Origin: Paraconexibacter antarcticus
Lineage (GTDB): Bacteria > Actinomycetota > Thermoleophilia > Solirubrobacterales > Solirubrobacteraceae
NCBI RefSeq assembly: GCF_024220175.1
Contig: NZ_CP098502.1
Coordinates: 5,026,514 to 5,090,513, forward strand
Direction: 5' to 3'
DNA: 64,000 nucleotides
Each line of letters begins with the position of its first letter. Position 1 is the first letter of the stretch. A model generated the notes under the pieces. It was not told the DNA's origin and did no database searches. It saw only the letters and a list, made by a program, of their open reading frames with translations. Shown here in pieces: positions 49,962 through 57,966 of this stretch. The translations under genes were made by a program, and so were the position numbers.

Positions 49962-50189
49962 CCGTCTCGGCCCAGGGGGCCGAAACGGCCGGAGGTATGG
50001 CCCAGGGGCCATACCTCCACGGTCGCGGGTCGACACCCGACCGCTTGCGGACCCCTCCGGGGGTCCGTCCTCGTTCGTGGCCGTCCGGCGGGCCTGGTAG
50101 CCCGGAAGGCCCCTTGCCGGGCGGACCTGCCACAATGAGGGTTCGCGCGCGCCCCCGGCGCGCGCTCTCGCCGTCCGGCCCTCGGGCCG
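49962..50189 (+). ncRNA. Run of seven hairpins in the ssb-rpsR spacer
   Basis: Within 228 nt of non-coding sequence: 49962-49988 (12 bp, one mismatch), 49991-50018 (12-13 bp perfect), 50020-50043 (bulged), 50048-50067 (8 bp perfect), 50101-50121 (about 9 bp), 50145-50165 (9 bp perfect) and 50176-50189. The first may terminate ssb. The rest could be an rpsR leader, processing sites or a structured RNA. Nothing matches a known family that I can recall with confidence. Confidence 0.6.
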
Positions 50190-50239
50190 TCGCGCGGCAC
50201 TGAACTGTCTTAGAAGAACTTCCAAGAGGACGTCACGAC

Positions 50240-50569
50240 GTGGCCAAGCAGCGCAACGCGGGCAAGACCGCCCGCCGCAAGGACAAGAAGGGTGGGATGG
50301 GCAGCGGTCGCCGCAAGCCCTGCCTGTTCTGCAAGGACAAGGTCGAGCAGGTCGACTACAAGGACATCGCGACGCTGAGCAAGTTCGTCTCGGAGCGCGG
50401 CAAGATCCGGTCCCGTCGCCTCACCGGCGCCTGCCGCCGTCACCAGAACCAGGTCGCGGTCGCCGTCAAGCGCGCCCGTGAGCTCGCGCTCCTCCCCTAC
50501 GTGAACGACTCCGGCAAGGACGACCGTGAGACCACGGGCCGTGGCCGGCGCGACGACCGGGGCCGGTAG
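50240..50569 (+). CDS. rpsR: 30S ribosomal protein S18 (zinc-binding form)
   Basis: 109 residues. The core KFVSERGKIRSRRLTGACRRHQ is the S18 signature. C28, C31, C65 and H68 would make a zinc site, so this is the C+ type. The C-terminal 20 residues are Arg/Gly/Asp-rich and extra. GTG at 50240 is preceded by an AAGAGGA ribosome site. S18 partners S6 on the ribosome platform. Confidence 0.94.
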   Translation: MAKQRNAGKTARRKDKKGGMGSGRRKPCLFCKDKVEQVDYKDIATLSKFVSERGKIRSRRLTGACRRHQNQVAVAVKRARELALLPYVNDSGKDDRETTGRGRRDDRGR

Positions 50570-50571
50570 CC

Positions 50572-51027
50572 ATGCCTGAAGCGATCCTCCTGCAGGACGT
50601 CAACGGGGTCGGGGTCAAGGGCTCCGTCGTCGACGTGTCCAAGGGCTACCTGCGCAACTTCCTCATCCCGCGCAAGCTCGCCGCCCCTGCGACCAAGGGC
50701 CTCCTCGCCCAGGCGCAGGCCGCGACCGCCACGATCGAGAAGGCCCGTGCCGCCGCGGTCGCCAAGGCGACCGAGCAGGCCGACCTGCTCAACAAGACCG
50801 TCCTGACGCTCGCCGCCACGGCCGGCGAGGACGGCCGCCTGTTCGGCTCGATCACGAACCAGGACATCGCGGACGGCATCAAGGAGGCCCGCGGCATCGA
50901 GGTCGACAAGCGCAAGATCCACCTCGAGGACCCGATCAAGAACGTCGGCACCTACTCGGTGATCGTCGAGATCGACGCCGGCGTCACCGCGACCGTCAAG
51001 ACGATCGTCACCGAGGGCAACTGGTGA
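50572..51027 (+). CDS. rplI: 50S ribosomal protein L9
   Basis: 151 residues, full length. The N-terminal domain has ILLQDVNGVGVKGSVVDVSKGYLRNFLIP, a long connecting helix follows, then the C-terminal domain (LFGSITNQDIA). Its ATG is 2 nt after the rpsR stop. Confidence 0.96.
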   Translation: MPEAILLQDVNGVGVKGSVVDVSKGYLRNFLIPRKLAAPATKGLLAQAQAATATIEKARAAAVAKATEQADLLNKTVLTLAATAGEDGRLFGSITNQDIADGIKEARGIEVDKRKIHLEDPIKNVGTYSVIVEIDAGVTATVKTIVTEGNW

Positions 51028-51056
51028 TCTGAGTCGCACCACAGCTGCAGCAGGAC

Positions 51057-51082
51057 CGACGGGACCCCACGGGGTCCCGTCG
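51057..51082 (+). terminator. Terminator hairpin after rplI
   Basis: CGACGGGACCCC (51057-51068) pairs with GGGGTCCCGTCG (51071-51082), followed by TCGTCCCC. About 11 bp can form around a 4-nt loop. Confidence 0.7.
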
Positions 51083-51126
51083 TCGTCCCCGGCGCTCGCG
51101 CGCGCCGGACGCCCGCGCCCCTCGAG

Positions 51127-51163
51127 TGACAGCTGACGCAGACCTGTCGTGCCTCAGCTGTCA
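51127..51163. repeat. 37-nt palindromic interspersed repeat, copy 2
   Basis: Arms TGACAGCTGA and TCAGCTGTCA pair over 10 bp around GCAGACCTGTC. It matches the copy at 155-191 at 33 of 37 positions. It lies between the rplI terminator and the dnaB promoter. The rest of this 245-nt spacer shows nothing more. Confidence 0.8.
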
Positions 51164-51257
51164 GTCGGCGCGGCCGCCTCGCCCGCAGGGTGTCACTTCT
51201 TCGTGCGAACCCCGCATCGAGCGAGAAACGACGCATGCGTGCCGTCCGCCCCGCCGC

Positions 51258-51263
51258 TAGCGT
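51258..51263 (+). promoter_or_regulatory. -10 box of dnaB
   Basis: TAGCGT, 9 nt before the ATG at 51273. Confidence 0.55.
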
Positions 51264-51272
51264 CAGGGACCG

Positions 51273-52658
51273 ATGAGCAGCTACCCCTCCAGCGACCGCC
51301 GGCCCGAGAACTCGAACGTCGTCACCGGGATCGCGCCGCCGCACTCGATCGAGGCCGAGGAGTCGGTCCTCGGCGCGATCCTCCTGTCCGACAAGCCGAT
51401 GTACCAGTTCGTCGTCGCGGACAACCTGAAGCCGATCGACTTCTACCGCGAGAAGCACCGCCTCATCTTCGAGACGATGCTCGACCTCTGGAGCACGAGC
51501 GAGCCGATCGACGTGCTGACGGTGAAGGAGCACCTGCGCTCACGCGGCAAGCTCGAGGACGCAGGCGGCGAGGCGGCCATCGACGGCCTCACCGGCGCGG
51601 TCCCCGCCGTCGGCGCGCTGCGCCGCTACGCGCAGATCGTCAAGGAGCACGCCCTCCTGCGGAACGTCCTCACGACGACGTACGAGATCCAGGCGGCGGT
51701 CCACTCGCACGAGCTCGCACCACGCGACATCGTCGAGCTCGCGGAGCGGTCGATCCTCGAGGTCGCCCACGACGACCACGCGAAGGACTTCCGCGCCATC
51801 GGCGACGTGCTCGTCACCGAGGTGCAGAAGCTCGAGGAGCTCTCGAAGTCAGGCACGACGCTCACCGGCACGCCGACCGGCTTCGACGACCTCGACGCGA
51901 TCACCGGCGGGCTGCAGCCGGGCTCGCTCGTCATCATCGCCGCGCGCCCCGGCATGGGAAAGTCGTGCCTCGTCACGAACATCGCCGAGAACGCGGCCAT
52001 CGACCACAAGAAGCCGGTCCTCCTGTTCAGCCTCGAGATGTCCGAGTCCGAGCTCGCGGGCCGCTTCCTCGCGAGCCAGGCCCGGGTGAAGGGCGACGAC
52101 CTGCGCAAGGGCCGCGTGAAGGAGGCCGCCTGGAAGCGGATCTTCGACGCCGCCGGCAAGCTCACGGACGCGCCGCTGTACGTCGACGACTCGAGCGACA
52201 TCTCGATGCTGGAGATCCGCGCGAAGGCCCGGCGCATGCACAGCCAGCACGGCTCGCTCGGCCTCGTGATCATCGACTACCTCCAGCTGCTGCGGCCGGA
52301 CGGGCGCACCGAGAGCCGCGTCGAGCAGATCGGCCAGATGTCGCGTGGCATGAAGATCCTCGCCGGCGAGCTGCAGTGCCCGGTCATCGCGCTGTCGCAG
52401 CTCAACCGCGGGGTCGAGCAGCGGGCCGACCGGCGCCCGATGCTCTCCGACCTCCGCGAGTCCGGGTCGATCGAGCAGGACGCCGACATCGTCATGTTCA
52501 TCTACCGCGACGAGTACTACAACCCGGAGTCCGACGACCAGGGCCTCGCCGAGCTGCTGCTCGCGAAGAACCGCGCCGGCTCGCTCGACACGGTGAAGCT
52601 CTCCTTCCAGGGCGAGTACCCGAAGTTCATGTCGTACGTCGGCGAGGAGACCTACTGA
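51273..52658 (+). CDS. dnaB: Replicative DNA helicase DnaB
   Basis: 461 residues. The N-terminal DnaG-interacting domain (SIEAEESVLGAIL) is followed by a RecA-like ATPase with Walker A ARPGMGKS, LFSLEMS, Walker B VIIDYLQLL and the Arg finger region. No intein interrupts it. Unwinds DNA at the fork. Its stop shares a base with the start of the loader gene. Confidence 0.96.
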   Translation: MSSYPSSDRRPENSNVVTGIAPPHSIEAEESVLGAILLSDKPMYQFVVADNLKPIDFYREKHRLIFETMLDLWSTSEPIDVLTVKEHLRSRGKLEDAGGEAAIDGLTGAVPAVGALRRYAQIVKEHALLRNVLTTTYEIQAAVHSHELAPRDIVELAERSILEVAHDDHAKDFRAIGDVLVTEVQKLEELSKSGTTLTGTPTGFDDLDAITGGLQPGSLVIIAARPGMGKSCLVTNIAENAAIDHKKPVLLFSLEMSESELAGRFLASQARVKGDDLRKGRVKEAAWKRIFDAAGKLTDAPLYVDDSSDISMLEIRAKARRMHSQHGSLGLVIIDYLQLLRPDGRTESRVEQIGQMSRGMKILAGELQCPVIALSQLNRGVEQRADRRPMLSDLRESGSIEQDADIVMFIYRDEYYNPESDDQGLAELLLAKNRAGSLDTVKLSFQGEYPKFMSYVGEETY

Positions 52659-53401
52659 TGGCGTCCGCCGCCACGCGCACCGGCGAGCACTGGACGTGCC
52701 CGTACGAGCTCTGCGACGGGTCGGGCATCGCGATCGACGAGGAGCGCGGCGTCGCGAAGGACTGCCGCTGCCGCCCGGCCCGCCAGCGGGCGATGCGCGT
52801 CTCCGGGCTGCGCAGCTCGATCCCGCGCAAGTACCGCGACGTCTCCTTCGACCGCGCGCCGATGCCGTCGATCGCGGCGGCGGCGCCCGCCCAGGTGCGT
52901 GCGGTCCGCGCCTACATCCGCGATCTCGCGGAGAACGTCCGCACCGGCCGCGGGCTGTGGCTCTACGGCACGGTCGGCACCGGCAAGACGACGCTCGCGA
53001 TGCTCGTCTCCAAGGCAGCGCTCGACGCCGGCCACTCGGTCGCGATCTACTCGCTGCCGCGGCTGCTCGCCGAGATCCGCACGACGTACGACGACGCGAG
53101 CGGCGACACGTACACGGCGCTGCTCGACCGCCTCGCCGAGGTCGATCTCCTCCACATCGACGACGTCGGCACCGAGAAGACGAGCGAGTGGGTGCTCGAG
53201 CAGCTGTACTCGATCATCAACGCCCGCTACGAGGAGGAGCGCGCCGTCATCATCACGACGAACCTCGAGCGCGACGACCTCGCCACGCAGATCCACGAGC
53301 GGACCGTCTCGCGCCTGGAGGAGATGTGCGAGGTGCTCCCGCTGTACGGCTCCGACGCCCGCCGGCAGCGCTACGACGGGCCGCAGCGCGACATCGCGTA
53401 G
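52658..53401 (+). CDS. dnaC: DnaC/DnaI-like helicase loader ATPase
   Basis: 247 residues. An N-terminal zinc-binding stretch (CPYELCDGSG, then CRC) resembles DnaI. The AAA+ domain has Walker A GTVGTGKTT, Walker B LLHIDDVGTE and sensor I ITTNLE. It sits one base after dnaB, so loading of DnaB is the obvious role. IstB-type transposition ATPases are related, but no transposase is nearby. Most well-studied actinobacteria lack such a gene next to dnaB. Confidence 0.88.
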   Translation: MASAATRTGEHWTCPYELCDGSGIAIDEERGVAKDCRCRPARQRAMRVSGLRSSIPRKYRDVSFDRAPMPSIAAAAPAQVRAVRAYIRDLAENVRTGRGLWLYGTVGTGKTTLAMLVSKAALDAGHSVAIYSLPRLLAEIRTTYDDASGDTYTALLDRLAEVDLLHIDDVGTEKTSEWVLEQLYSIINARYEEERAVIITTNLERDDLATQIHERTVSRLEEMCEVLPLYGSDARRQRYDGPQRDIA

Positions 53402-53433
53402 CCCCCGCACCGCGACGACCGCCAGCCACCGCC

Positions 53434-53439
53434 TAGACT
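53434..53439 (+). promoter_or_regulatory. -10 box of purA
   Basis: TAGACT, 10 nt before the ATG at 53450. Confidence 0.55.
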
Positions 53440-53449
53440 CCGCCACCGT

Positions 53450-54787
53450 ATGCCAGGGATCGTGATCGTCGGCGCCCAGTGGGGCGATGAGGGCAAGGGC
53501 AAGGTCGTCGACCTCCTCGCCGCGCAGGCGGACGCGATCGTCCGCTTCCAGGGGGGCAACAACGCCGGCCACACGATCGTCCGCGACGGCGAGACGTTCA
53601 AGTTCCACCTCGTCCCGAGCGGCATCCTCTACCCGGGCCTGAACTGCATCATCGGCAACGGCGTCGTCGTCGACCCGTCGGTGCTGCTCACCGAGCTCGA
53701 CGGGCTGCGCCGCGGCGGCGTCGACGTCGACGGCCTGAAGATCAGCGCCAACGCGCACATCATCATGCCGTACCACATCGCCCTCGATCACTCGGGCGAG
53801 GCGAAGCTCGGCAAGGCCGAGATCGGCACGACGAAGCGCGGCATCGGCCCGTGCTACGCGGACAAGGCGGCCCGCCTCGGCATTCGCGTGCAGGACATGC
53901 TCGACGAGAAGATCCTCAAGAAGAAGATCATGGCCGCGCTCGCGCCGAAGGCGCTCATGCTGCGCCCGTTCGAGCGCGACCCCGAATGGGGCCCGAAGCT
54001 CGACCTGCAGCAGATGGCGGACGACCTGCTCGCCTACGGCCACCGCCTCGAGCAGCACATCGCCGACACCGGCACGATCGCCTGGAACGCGCTCCAGGAC
54101 GGCAAGCTCGTCGTGTTCGAGGGCGCCCAGGCCGCGCTACTCGACATCGACCACGGGACCTATCCCTTCGTCACCTCCTCGAACCCGACCGCCGGCGCCG
54201 CGTGCACCGGCTCGGGCGTCGGCCCGCGCGCGATCGACGAGGTCTGGGGCATCGCGAAGGCGTACTGCACCCGCGTCGGCGCCGGCCCCTTCCCGACGGA
54301 GCTGCACGACGAGGTCGGCGCCCGCATGCGCGAGGCCGGTCACGAGTACGGCACGACGACCGGTCGTCCGCGCCGCTGCGGCTGGTTCGACGCCGTCGGG
54401 CTGCGCTACGCCGCGCGCATCAACACGATGAGCGCCCTGGCGATCACGAAGCTCGACGTCCTCACCGGCTTCGACCGCATCAAGGTCGCCACGCGCTACC
54501 GCTCCTCCGACGACGAGGACGCGACGACGTTCGACACCTTCCCGTACCACCAGACCGTGCTGCACCACTCGCTCGGCGAGTACGAGGAGCTGCCCGGCTG
54601 GAGCGAGGACCTCACCGAGTGCCGCACGTGGTCGGACCTCCCGACCGCCGCCCGCGAGTACCTCGACTACATCGCCGAGGTCTCCGGGGTACCGGTCGTC
54701 CTCGCCGGCGTCGGTCCCGGCCGCGAGCAGATCGTCTGGGCCGACGGCGCCGCCGAGGCGACGGCCTTCTCGCCCGCCGCCTCGTAG
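53450..54787 (+). CDS. purA: Adenylosuccinate synthetase
   Basis: 445 residues. The GTP loop QWGDEGKGK (9-17), NNAGHT with its catalytic His, and the TTTGRPRRCGW loop are standard. Joins IMP and aspartate in AMP synthesis. Slightly longer than the common 430 residues because of small extra loops and an Ala-rich end. Confidence 0.96.
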   Translation: MPGIVIVGAQWGDEGKGKVVDLLAAQADAIVRFQGGNNAGHTIVRDGETFKFHLVPSGILYPGLNCIIGNGVVVDPSVLLTELDGLRRGGVDVDGLKISANAHIIMPYHIALDHSGEAKLGKAEIGTTKRGIGPCYADKAARLGIRVQDMLDEKILKKKIMAALAPKALMLRPFERDPEWGPKLDLQQMADDLLAYGHRLEQHIADTGTIAWNALQDGKLVVFEGAQAALLDIDHGTYPFVTSSNPTAGAACTGSGVGPRAIDEVWGIAKAYCTRVGAGPFPTELHDEVGARMREAGHEYGTTTGRPRRCGWFDAVGLRYAARINTMSALAITKLDVLTGFDRIKVATRYRSSDDEDATTFDTFPYHQTVLHHSLGEYEELPGWSEDLTECRTWSDLPTAAREYLDYIAEVSGVPVVLAGVGPGREQIVWADGAAEATAFSPAAS

Positions 54788-54812
54788 GCCGCGCGGCCGC
54801 GACCGCGCGGCC
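54787..54812. terminator. Hairpin shared by convergent purA and acyltransferase genes
   Basis: GGCCGCGCGG (54787-54796) pairs with CCGCGCGGCC (54803-54812) around a 6-nt loop, exactly between the two stop codons. Confidence 0.65.
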
Positions 54813-54813
54813 G

Positions 54814-55518
54814 CTACCCGAGCAGCTCGCCCTCGGGCACCTCGCGCACCCGGCGGGCGGGGACGCCCATGACGACGCTCCGCGGGGGGACGTCGTTCGT
54901 CACGACCGCGCCGGCGGCGACGAACGCCTCCGAGCCGATCTCGACCCCGGGCACGAGGACCGCGCCGCCGCCGATCCGGCAGCCGCGCCGCAGCGTCGGG
55001 CCGCGGAGCTCCTGCTCGGGGCCGGGACGCCCGATCGTGTCGTCGTTCGTCGTCATCGCGCACGGGCCGACGAAGACGTCGTCCTCGACGACGCTGAAGG
55101 CCGTGAGGTAGACCTGCGACTGGATCCGCACCCGCGAGCCGATCGTCACGTCGTTGTCGATGCCGGTGCCGCGGCCGATGACCGTGTCCGCCCCGACCGT
55201 CGCCCGCTCGCGGACGTAGGACTGGTCCCCGATGATCGTCCGGGCGCCGATCGTCGCCCCGGCGAAGATGATCGCCTGCGCGCAGATCCGGGCGCCCGCC
55301 TCGATCGTCAGCGGGACGAAGGGCGCGCCGGCGGCCTTCGCGAGCGCGGCGCTCCGCGGGTGGAGGGCCGGGGACTTGCCGAGGATGGCGCCGTCCTGGA
55401 CGACGACGTCGTCCCCGATGACGGTGCCCTCGTGGACGACGACGTTCGCCCCGAAGACGACGCCCGATCCGATCCGGGCCGTCGGGTGCAGGTGCAGTCC
55501 AGGTGCGTCGGCGGTCAT
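54814..55518 (-). CDS. Left-handed beta-helix acyltransferase (sugar N-acetyltransferase, WlbB/WbpD-like)
   Basis: 234 residues, almost all hexapeptide repeats ([LIV]GxxxxI) that build a left-handed beta-helix. The ending GVPARRVREVP is typical of nucleotide-sugar acetyltransferases, and NDVPPRSVVMGVPA is the usual last turn. In the context of a Gfo/Idh oxidoreductase and UDP-sugar genes, N-acetylation of a UDP-amino sugar is likely. Acetyl-CoA as donor is inferred. Confidence 0.8.
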   Translation of the reverse strand: MTADAPGLHLHPTARIGSGVVFGANVVVHEGTVIGDDVVVQDGAILGKSPALHPRSAALAKAAGAPFVPLTIEAGARICAQAIIFAGATIGARTIIGDQSYVRERATVGADTVIGRGTGIDNDVTIGSRVRIQSQVYLTAFSVVEDDVFVGPCAMTTNDDTIGRPGPEQELRGPTLRRGCRIGGGAVLVPGVEIGSEAFVAAGAVVTNDVPPRSVVMGVPARRVREVPEGELLG

Positions 55519-55526
55519 GGGCCCTG

Positions 55527-55532
55527 AGTCTA
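55527..55532 (-). promoter_or_regulatory. -10 box of the acyltransferase gene
   Basis: TAGACT on the minus strand, 8 nt before the ATG at 55518. Confidence 0.55.
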
Positions 55533-55566
55533 TGGGCGCGGCCCGGGCCGACGGCCCGTCGTCGCG

Positions 55567-55572
55567 TAGAGT
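55567..55572 (+). promoter_or_regulatory. -10 box of the Gfo/Idh gene
   Basis: TAGAGT, 7 nt before the GTG at 55580 and 10 nt before the GTG at 55583. Confidence 0.5.
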
Positions 55573-55579
55573 GCGGACC

Positions 55580-56602
55580 GTGGTGAGCCAGCCGACACCC
55601 CCCGCGCTCCACGGCGCGGTGCTCGGCCTCGGGATGATCGGCCGCCACCACGCGCGCCTCCTGCAGAGCACCGCTCCGCGGGTCGCCTTCGCCGGCGCGG
55701 TCGACCCCGGCGGGGACCGCCACGGCGTCGTCCGCGACCCCGCCCGCCTGCACGCGACCATCCCGGAGCTGCTCGCGGCCGGCCCCGTCGACTTCGCGAT
55801 CGTCGCCGTCCCGACCGAGGAGCACCTCCCCGCCGTCCGCGAGCTCGCCGCCGCCGGCGTCCACGTCCTCGTCGAGAAGCCGCTCGCGGCGACCGAGGCC
55901 GACGCCCTTGCCCTCATCCACGCCGTCGAGTCCGCGAGCCTGCACGGCGCCGTCGGCCACGTCGAGCGCTGCAACCCCGCGCTGCTCGAGCTGCGCCGCC
56001 GCCTGAACGCCGACGAGATCGGGCAGGTCTACGCGATCGCGACCGAGCGCATCGGGCCGTTCCCCGACCGCATCCGGGACGTCGGCGTCGTGAAGGACCT
56101 CGCGACGCACGACCTCGACCTCGTCCGCTGGCTCGGCGGCGCGCCCGTGACCCAGGTCGCCGCCCAGACCCAGCACCGGATGGGCCGCGCCCACGAGGAC
56201 CTCGTCCTCGCGACCGGGAGGCTCGCGAGCGACGTGTCGTTCAACTGCATCGTCGACTGGCTGTCGCCGACGAAGGTCCGCCGCACCCGGGTCCTCGGCG
56301 AGCGCGGGATGTTCGTCGCCGACACGCTGAACGCCGACCTGACGTTCTACGCGAACGCCGCGATGCCGATCGAGTGGGACGCCGCCCAGCAGGCCCGCGG
56401 CGTGAGCGAGGGCGACATGACGCGCTTCGCGCTCGCCCGGCGCGAGCCGCTGCTCGTCGAGCACGAGGCGTTCTGCGACGTCCTGCAGGGCATCGAGGGC
56501 GACGGGGTGGCCGTGACGCTCCGGGAGGGCCTGGAGACCGTCCGCTGCGCCGAGGCCGTCCTGCGGAGCGCCGCCACCGGCACGACCCAGTCGCTCGCCT
56601 GA
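55580..56602 (+). CDS. Gfo/Idh/MocA-family NAD-dependent oxidoreductase (WlbA/WbpB-like)
   Basis: 340 residues. Rossmann start VLGLGMIGRHH, then VEKPLA (the catalytic-Lys EKP motif) and KDLATHDLDLVRWL with the active-site Asp/His. In sugar clusters such enzymes oxidise C3 of UDP-GlcNAcA-type sugars. Two tandem GTG codons (55580, 55583) are possible starts; both suit the -10 box. Its stop overlaps the dehydrogenase ATG. Confidence 0.85.
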   Translation: MVSQPTPPALHGAVLGLGMIGRHHARLLQSTAPRVAFAGAVDPGGDRHGVVRDPARLHATIPELLAAGPVDFAIVAVPTEEHLPAVRELAAAGVHVLVEKPLAATEADALALIHAVESASLHGAVGHVERCNPALLELRRRLNADEIGQVYAIATERIGPFPDRIRDVGVVKDLATHDLDLVRWLGGAPVTQVAAQTQHRMGRAHEDLVLATGRLASDVSFNCIVDWLSPTKVRRTRVLGERGMFVADTLNADLTFYANAAMPIEWDAAQQARGVSEGDMTRFALARREPLLVEHEAFCDVLQGIEGDGVAVTLREGLETVRCAEAVLRSAATGTTQSLA

Positions 56603-57897
56603 TGCGCGCCGTCGTCGTCGCGCTCGGGAAGATCGGCCTGCCGCTCGCCGCGCAGCTCGCGCGCCAGGGCCACGAGGTCATCGGCTGCGACATCGACGAG
56701 CGGGTCGTCGACCTCGTGAACGCCGGCCGCGAGCCGTTCCCCGGGGAAGCCGAGCTCGCCGACGTGCTCGCGGACGTCGTCCCCCGCGGCCTCCTGCGGG
56801 CCACGACCGACACCGCGGCGGCGGTCGCGACCGGGCCGGATCTCCTCATCGCCGTGCCGCCGCTCGTGGTCGACACGGAGGCCCGCCCGGACTGGTCGAT
56901 CCTCGACGCCGTCGTCGCCGACATCGCGCGCGGCCTCACGACGGGCCACGACGCCCGCGACATGGGCGAGCCCGTCATGACCCTCGCCGTCGAGACGACG
57001 CTCCCGGTGGGCACGACGCGCACGCGGATCGCCCCGGCGCTCGAGGCGGGCAGCGGCCTGGTGTCCGGCAGCGGCTTCCACCTCGTCTTCAGCCCCGAGC
57101 GGGTCTTCAGCGGGCGGATCTTCCGGGACCTCGCCACGTACCCGAAGCTCGTCGGCGGCCTCGACCCGGCCGGCGAGGCGCGTGGCGTCCACCTGTACGA
57201 GCAGTTCCTCCCCGGCGTCGAGGTCCGCTCGATGGGCGGCGCGGAGGCGGCCGAGCTCACGAAGCTCGTCGAGACGACCTACCGCGACGTGAACATCGCG
57301 CTCGCGAACGAGTTCGCCCGCCACGCCGACGCCCTCGGCCTCGACGTGCAGCGGGTCATCGACGCCGCCAACTCGCAGCCGTTCAGCCACGTGCACCGCC
57401 CCGGCGTCGCCGTCGGCGGCCACTGCATCCCCGTCTACCCGCGCTTCTACCTCGCCGGGGACCCGGACGCGCGCCTGCCGGCCGTCTCCCGCGCGGTGAA
57501 CGAGTCGATGCCGGCGTACGCGGTCTCGCTGCTCGCCGACGAGCTGCCCGAGGGCGGCCGCGTCCTCATCCTCGGCGTCGCCTACCGCGGCGGGGTGAAG
57601 GAGACGGCGTTCTCCGGCGCCTTCGGCGTGCGCGACGAGCTGCTCGCCCGCGGGATGCACCCGGTCGCGGCCGATCCGCTGTACGACGCGGCGGAGCTAG
57701 AGGCCCTCGGTTTCGAGCCGTGGCTGCCCGGGACGCCGGTCGACGCTGCCGTCCTCCAGGCCGACCACGCCGAGTACGCGGCGCTCGGCCCGGACGACCT
57801 GCCGGGCCTGCGGGTGCTCGTCGACGGCCGCGGAACCGTCGACCGCGCGCCGTTCGTCGCCGCCGGCGTCGCCGTCCGGCGCATCGGCCGGCCGTAG
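56602..57897 (+). CDS. wecC: UDP-sugar dehydrogenase (UDP-N-acetylmannosamine/glucosamine dehydrogenase, WecC-like)
   Basis: 431 residues. The NAD fold reads ALGKIGLPLA, then VETTLPVGTT, SPERVFSG, and the nucleophile Cys C275 in VGGHCIP. The C-terminal domain binds UDP. Oxidises C6 of a UDP-N-acetylhexosamine to the uronic acid in two steps. WecC fits best because a WecB epimerase follows on the other strand, but a UDP-GlcNAc 6-dehydrogenase (WbpA-like) is also possible. Confidence 0.82.
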   Translation: MRAVVVALGKIGLPLAAQLARQGHEVIGCDIDERVVDLVNAGREPFPGEAELADVLADVVPRGLLRATTDTAAAVATGPDLLIAVPPLVVDTEARPDWSILDAVVADIARGLTTGHDARDMGEPVMTLAVETTLPVGTTRTRIAPALEAGSGLVSGSGFHLVFSPERVFSGRIFRDLATYPKLVGGLDPAGEARGVHLYEQFLPGVEVRSMGGAEAAELTKLVETTYRDVNIALANEFARHADALGLDVQRVIDAANSQPFSHVHRPGVAVGGHCIPVYPRFYLAGDPDARLPAVSRAVNESMPAYAVSLLADELPEGGRVLILGVAYRGGVKETAFSGAFGVRDELLARGMHPVAADPLYDAAELEALGFEPWLPGTPVDAAVLQADHAEYAALGPDDLPGLRVLVDGRGTVDRAPFVAAGVAVRRIGRP

Positions 57898-57919
57898 CGC
57901 GCGTCCTCCCGCCACGGCG

Positions 57920-57966
57920 GTGAATGAAGATCCAGGGGGCTCACAGCACCCTGAATCTGCATTCAC
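57920..57966. terminator. 47-nt near-perfect palindrome between convergent wecC and wecB
   Basis: Arms 57920-57941 and 57945-57966 pair at 19 of 22 positions around the loop CAC (outer GTGAATG with CATTCAC, inner CAGGG with CCCTG). It lies between the wecC stop and the wecB stop, covering the latter. A two-way terminator is the simplest reading. Confidence 0.65.

Noticed and set aside
52658..53401. IstB of an IS21-type element
   Set aside because: No istA transposase, terminal repeats or target duplication; the position one base after dnaB fits a loader.
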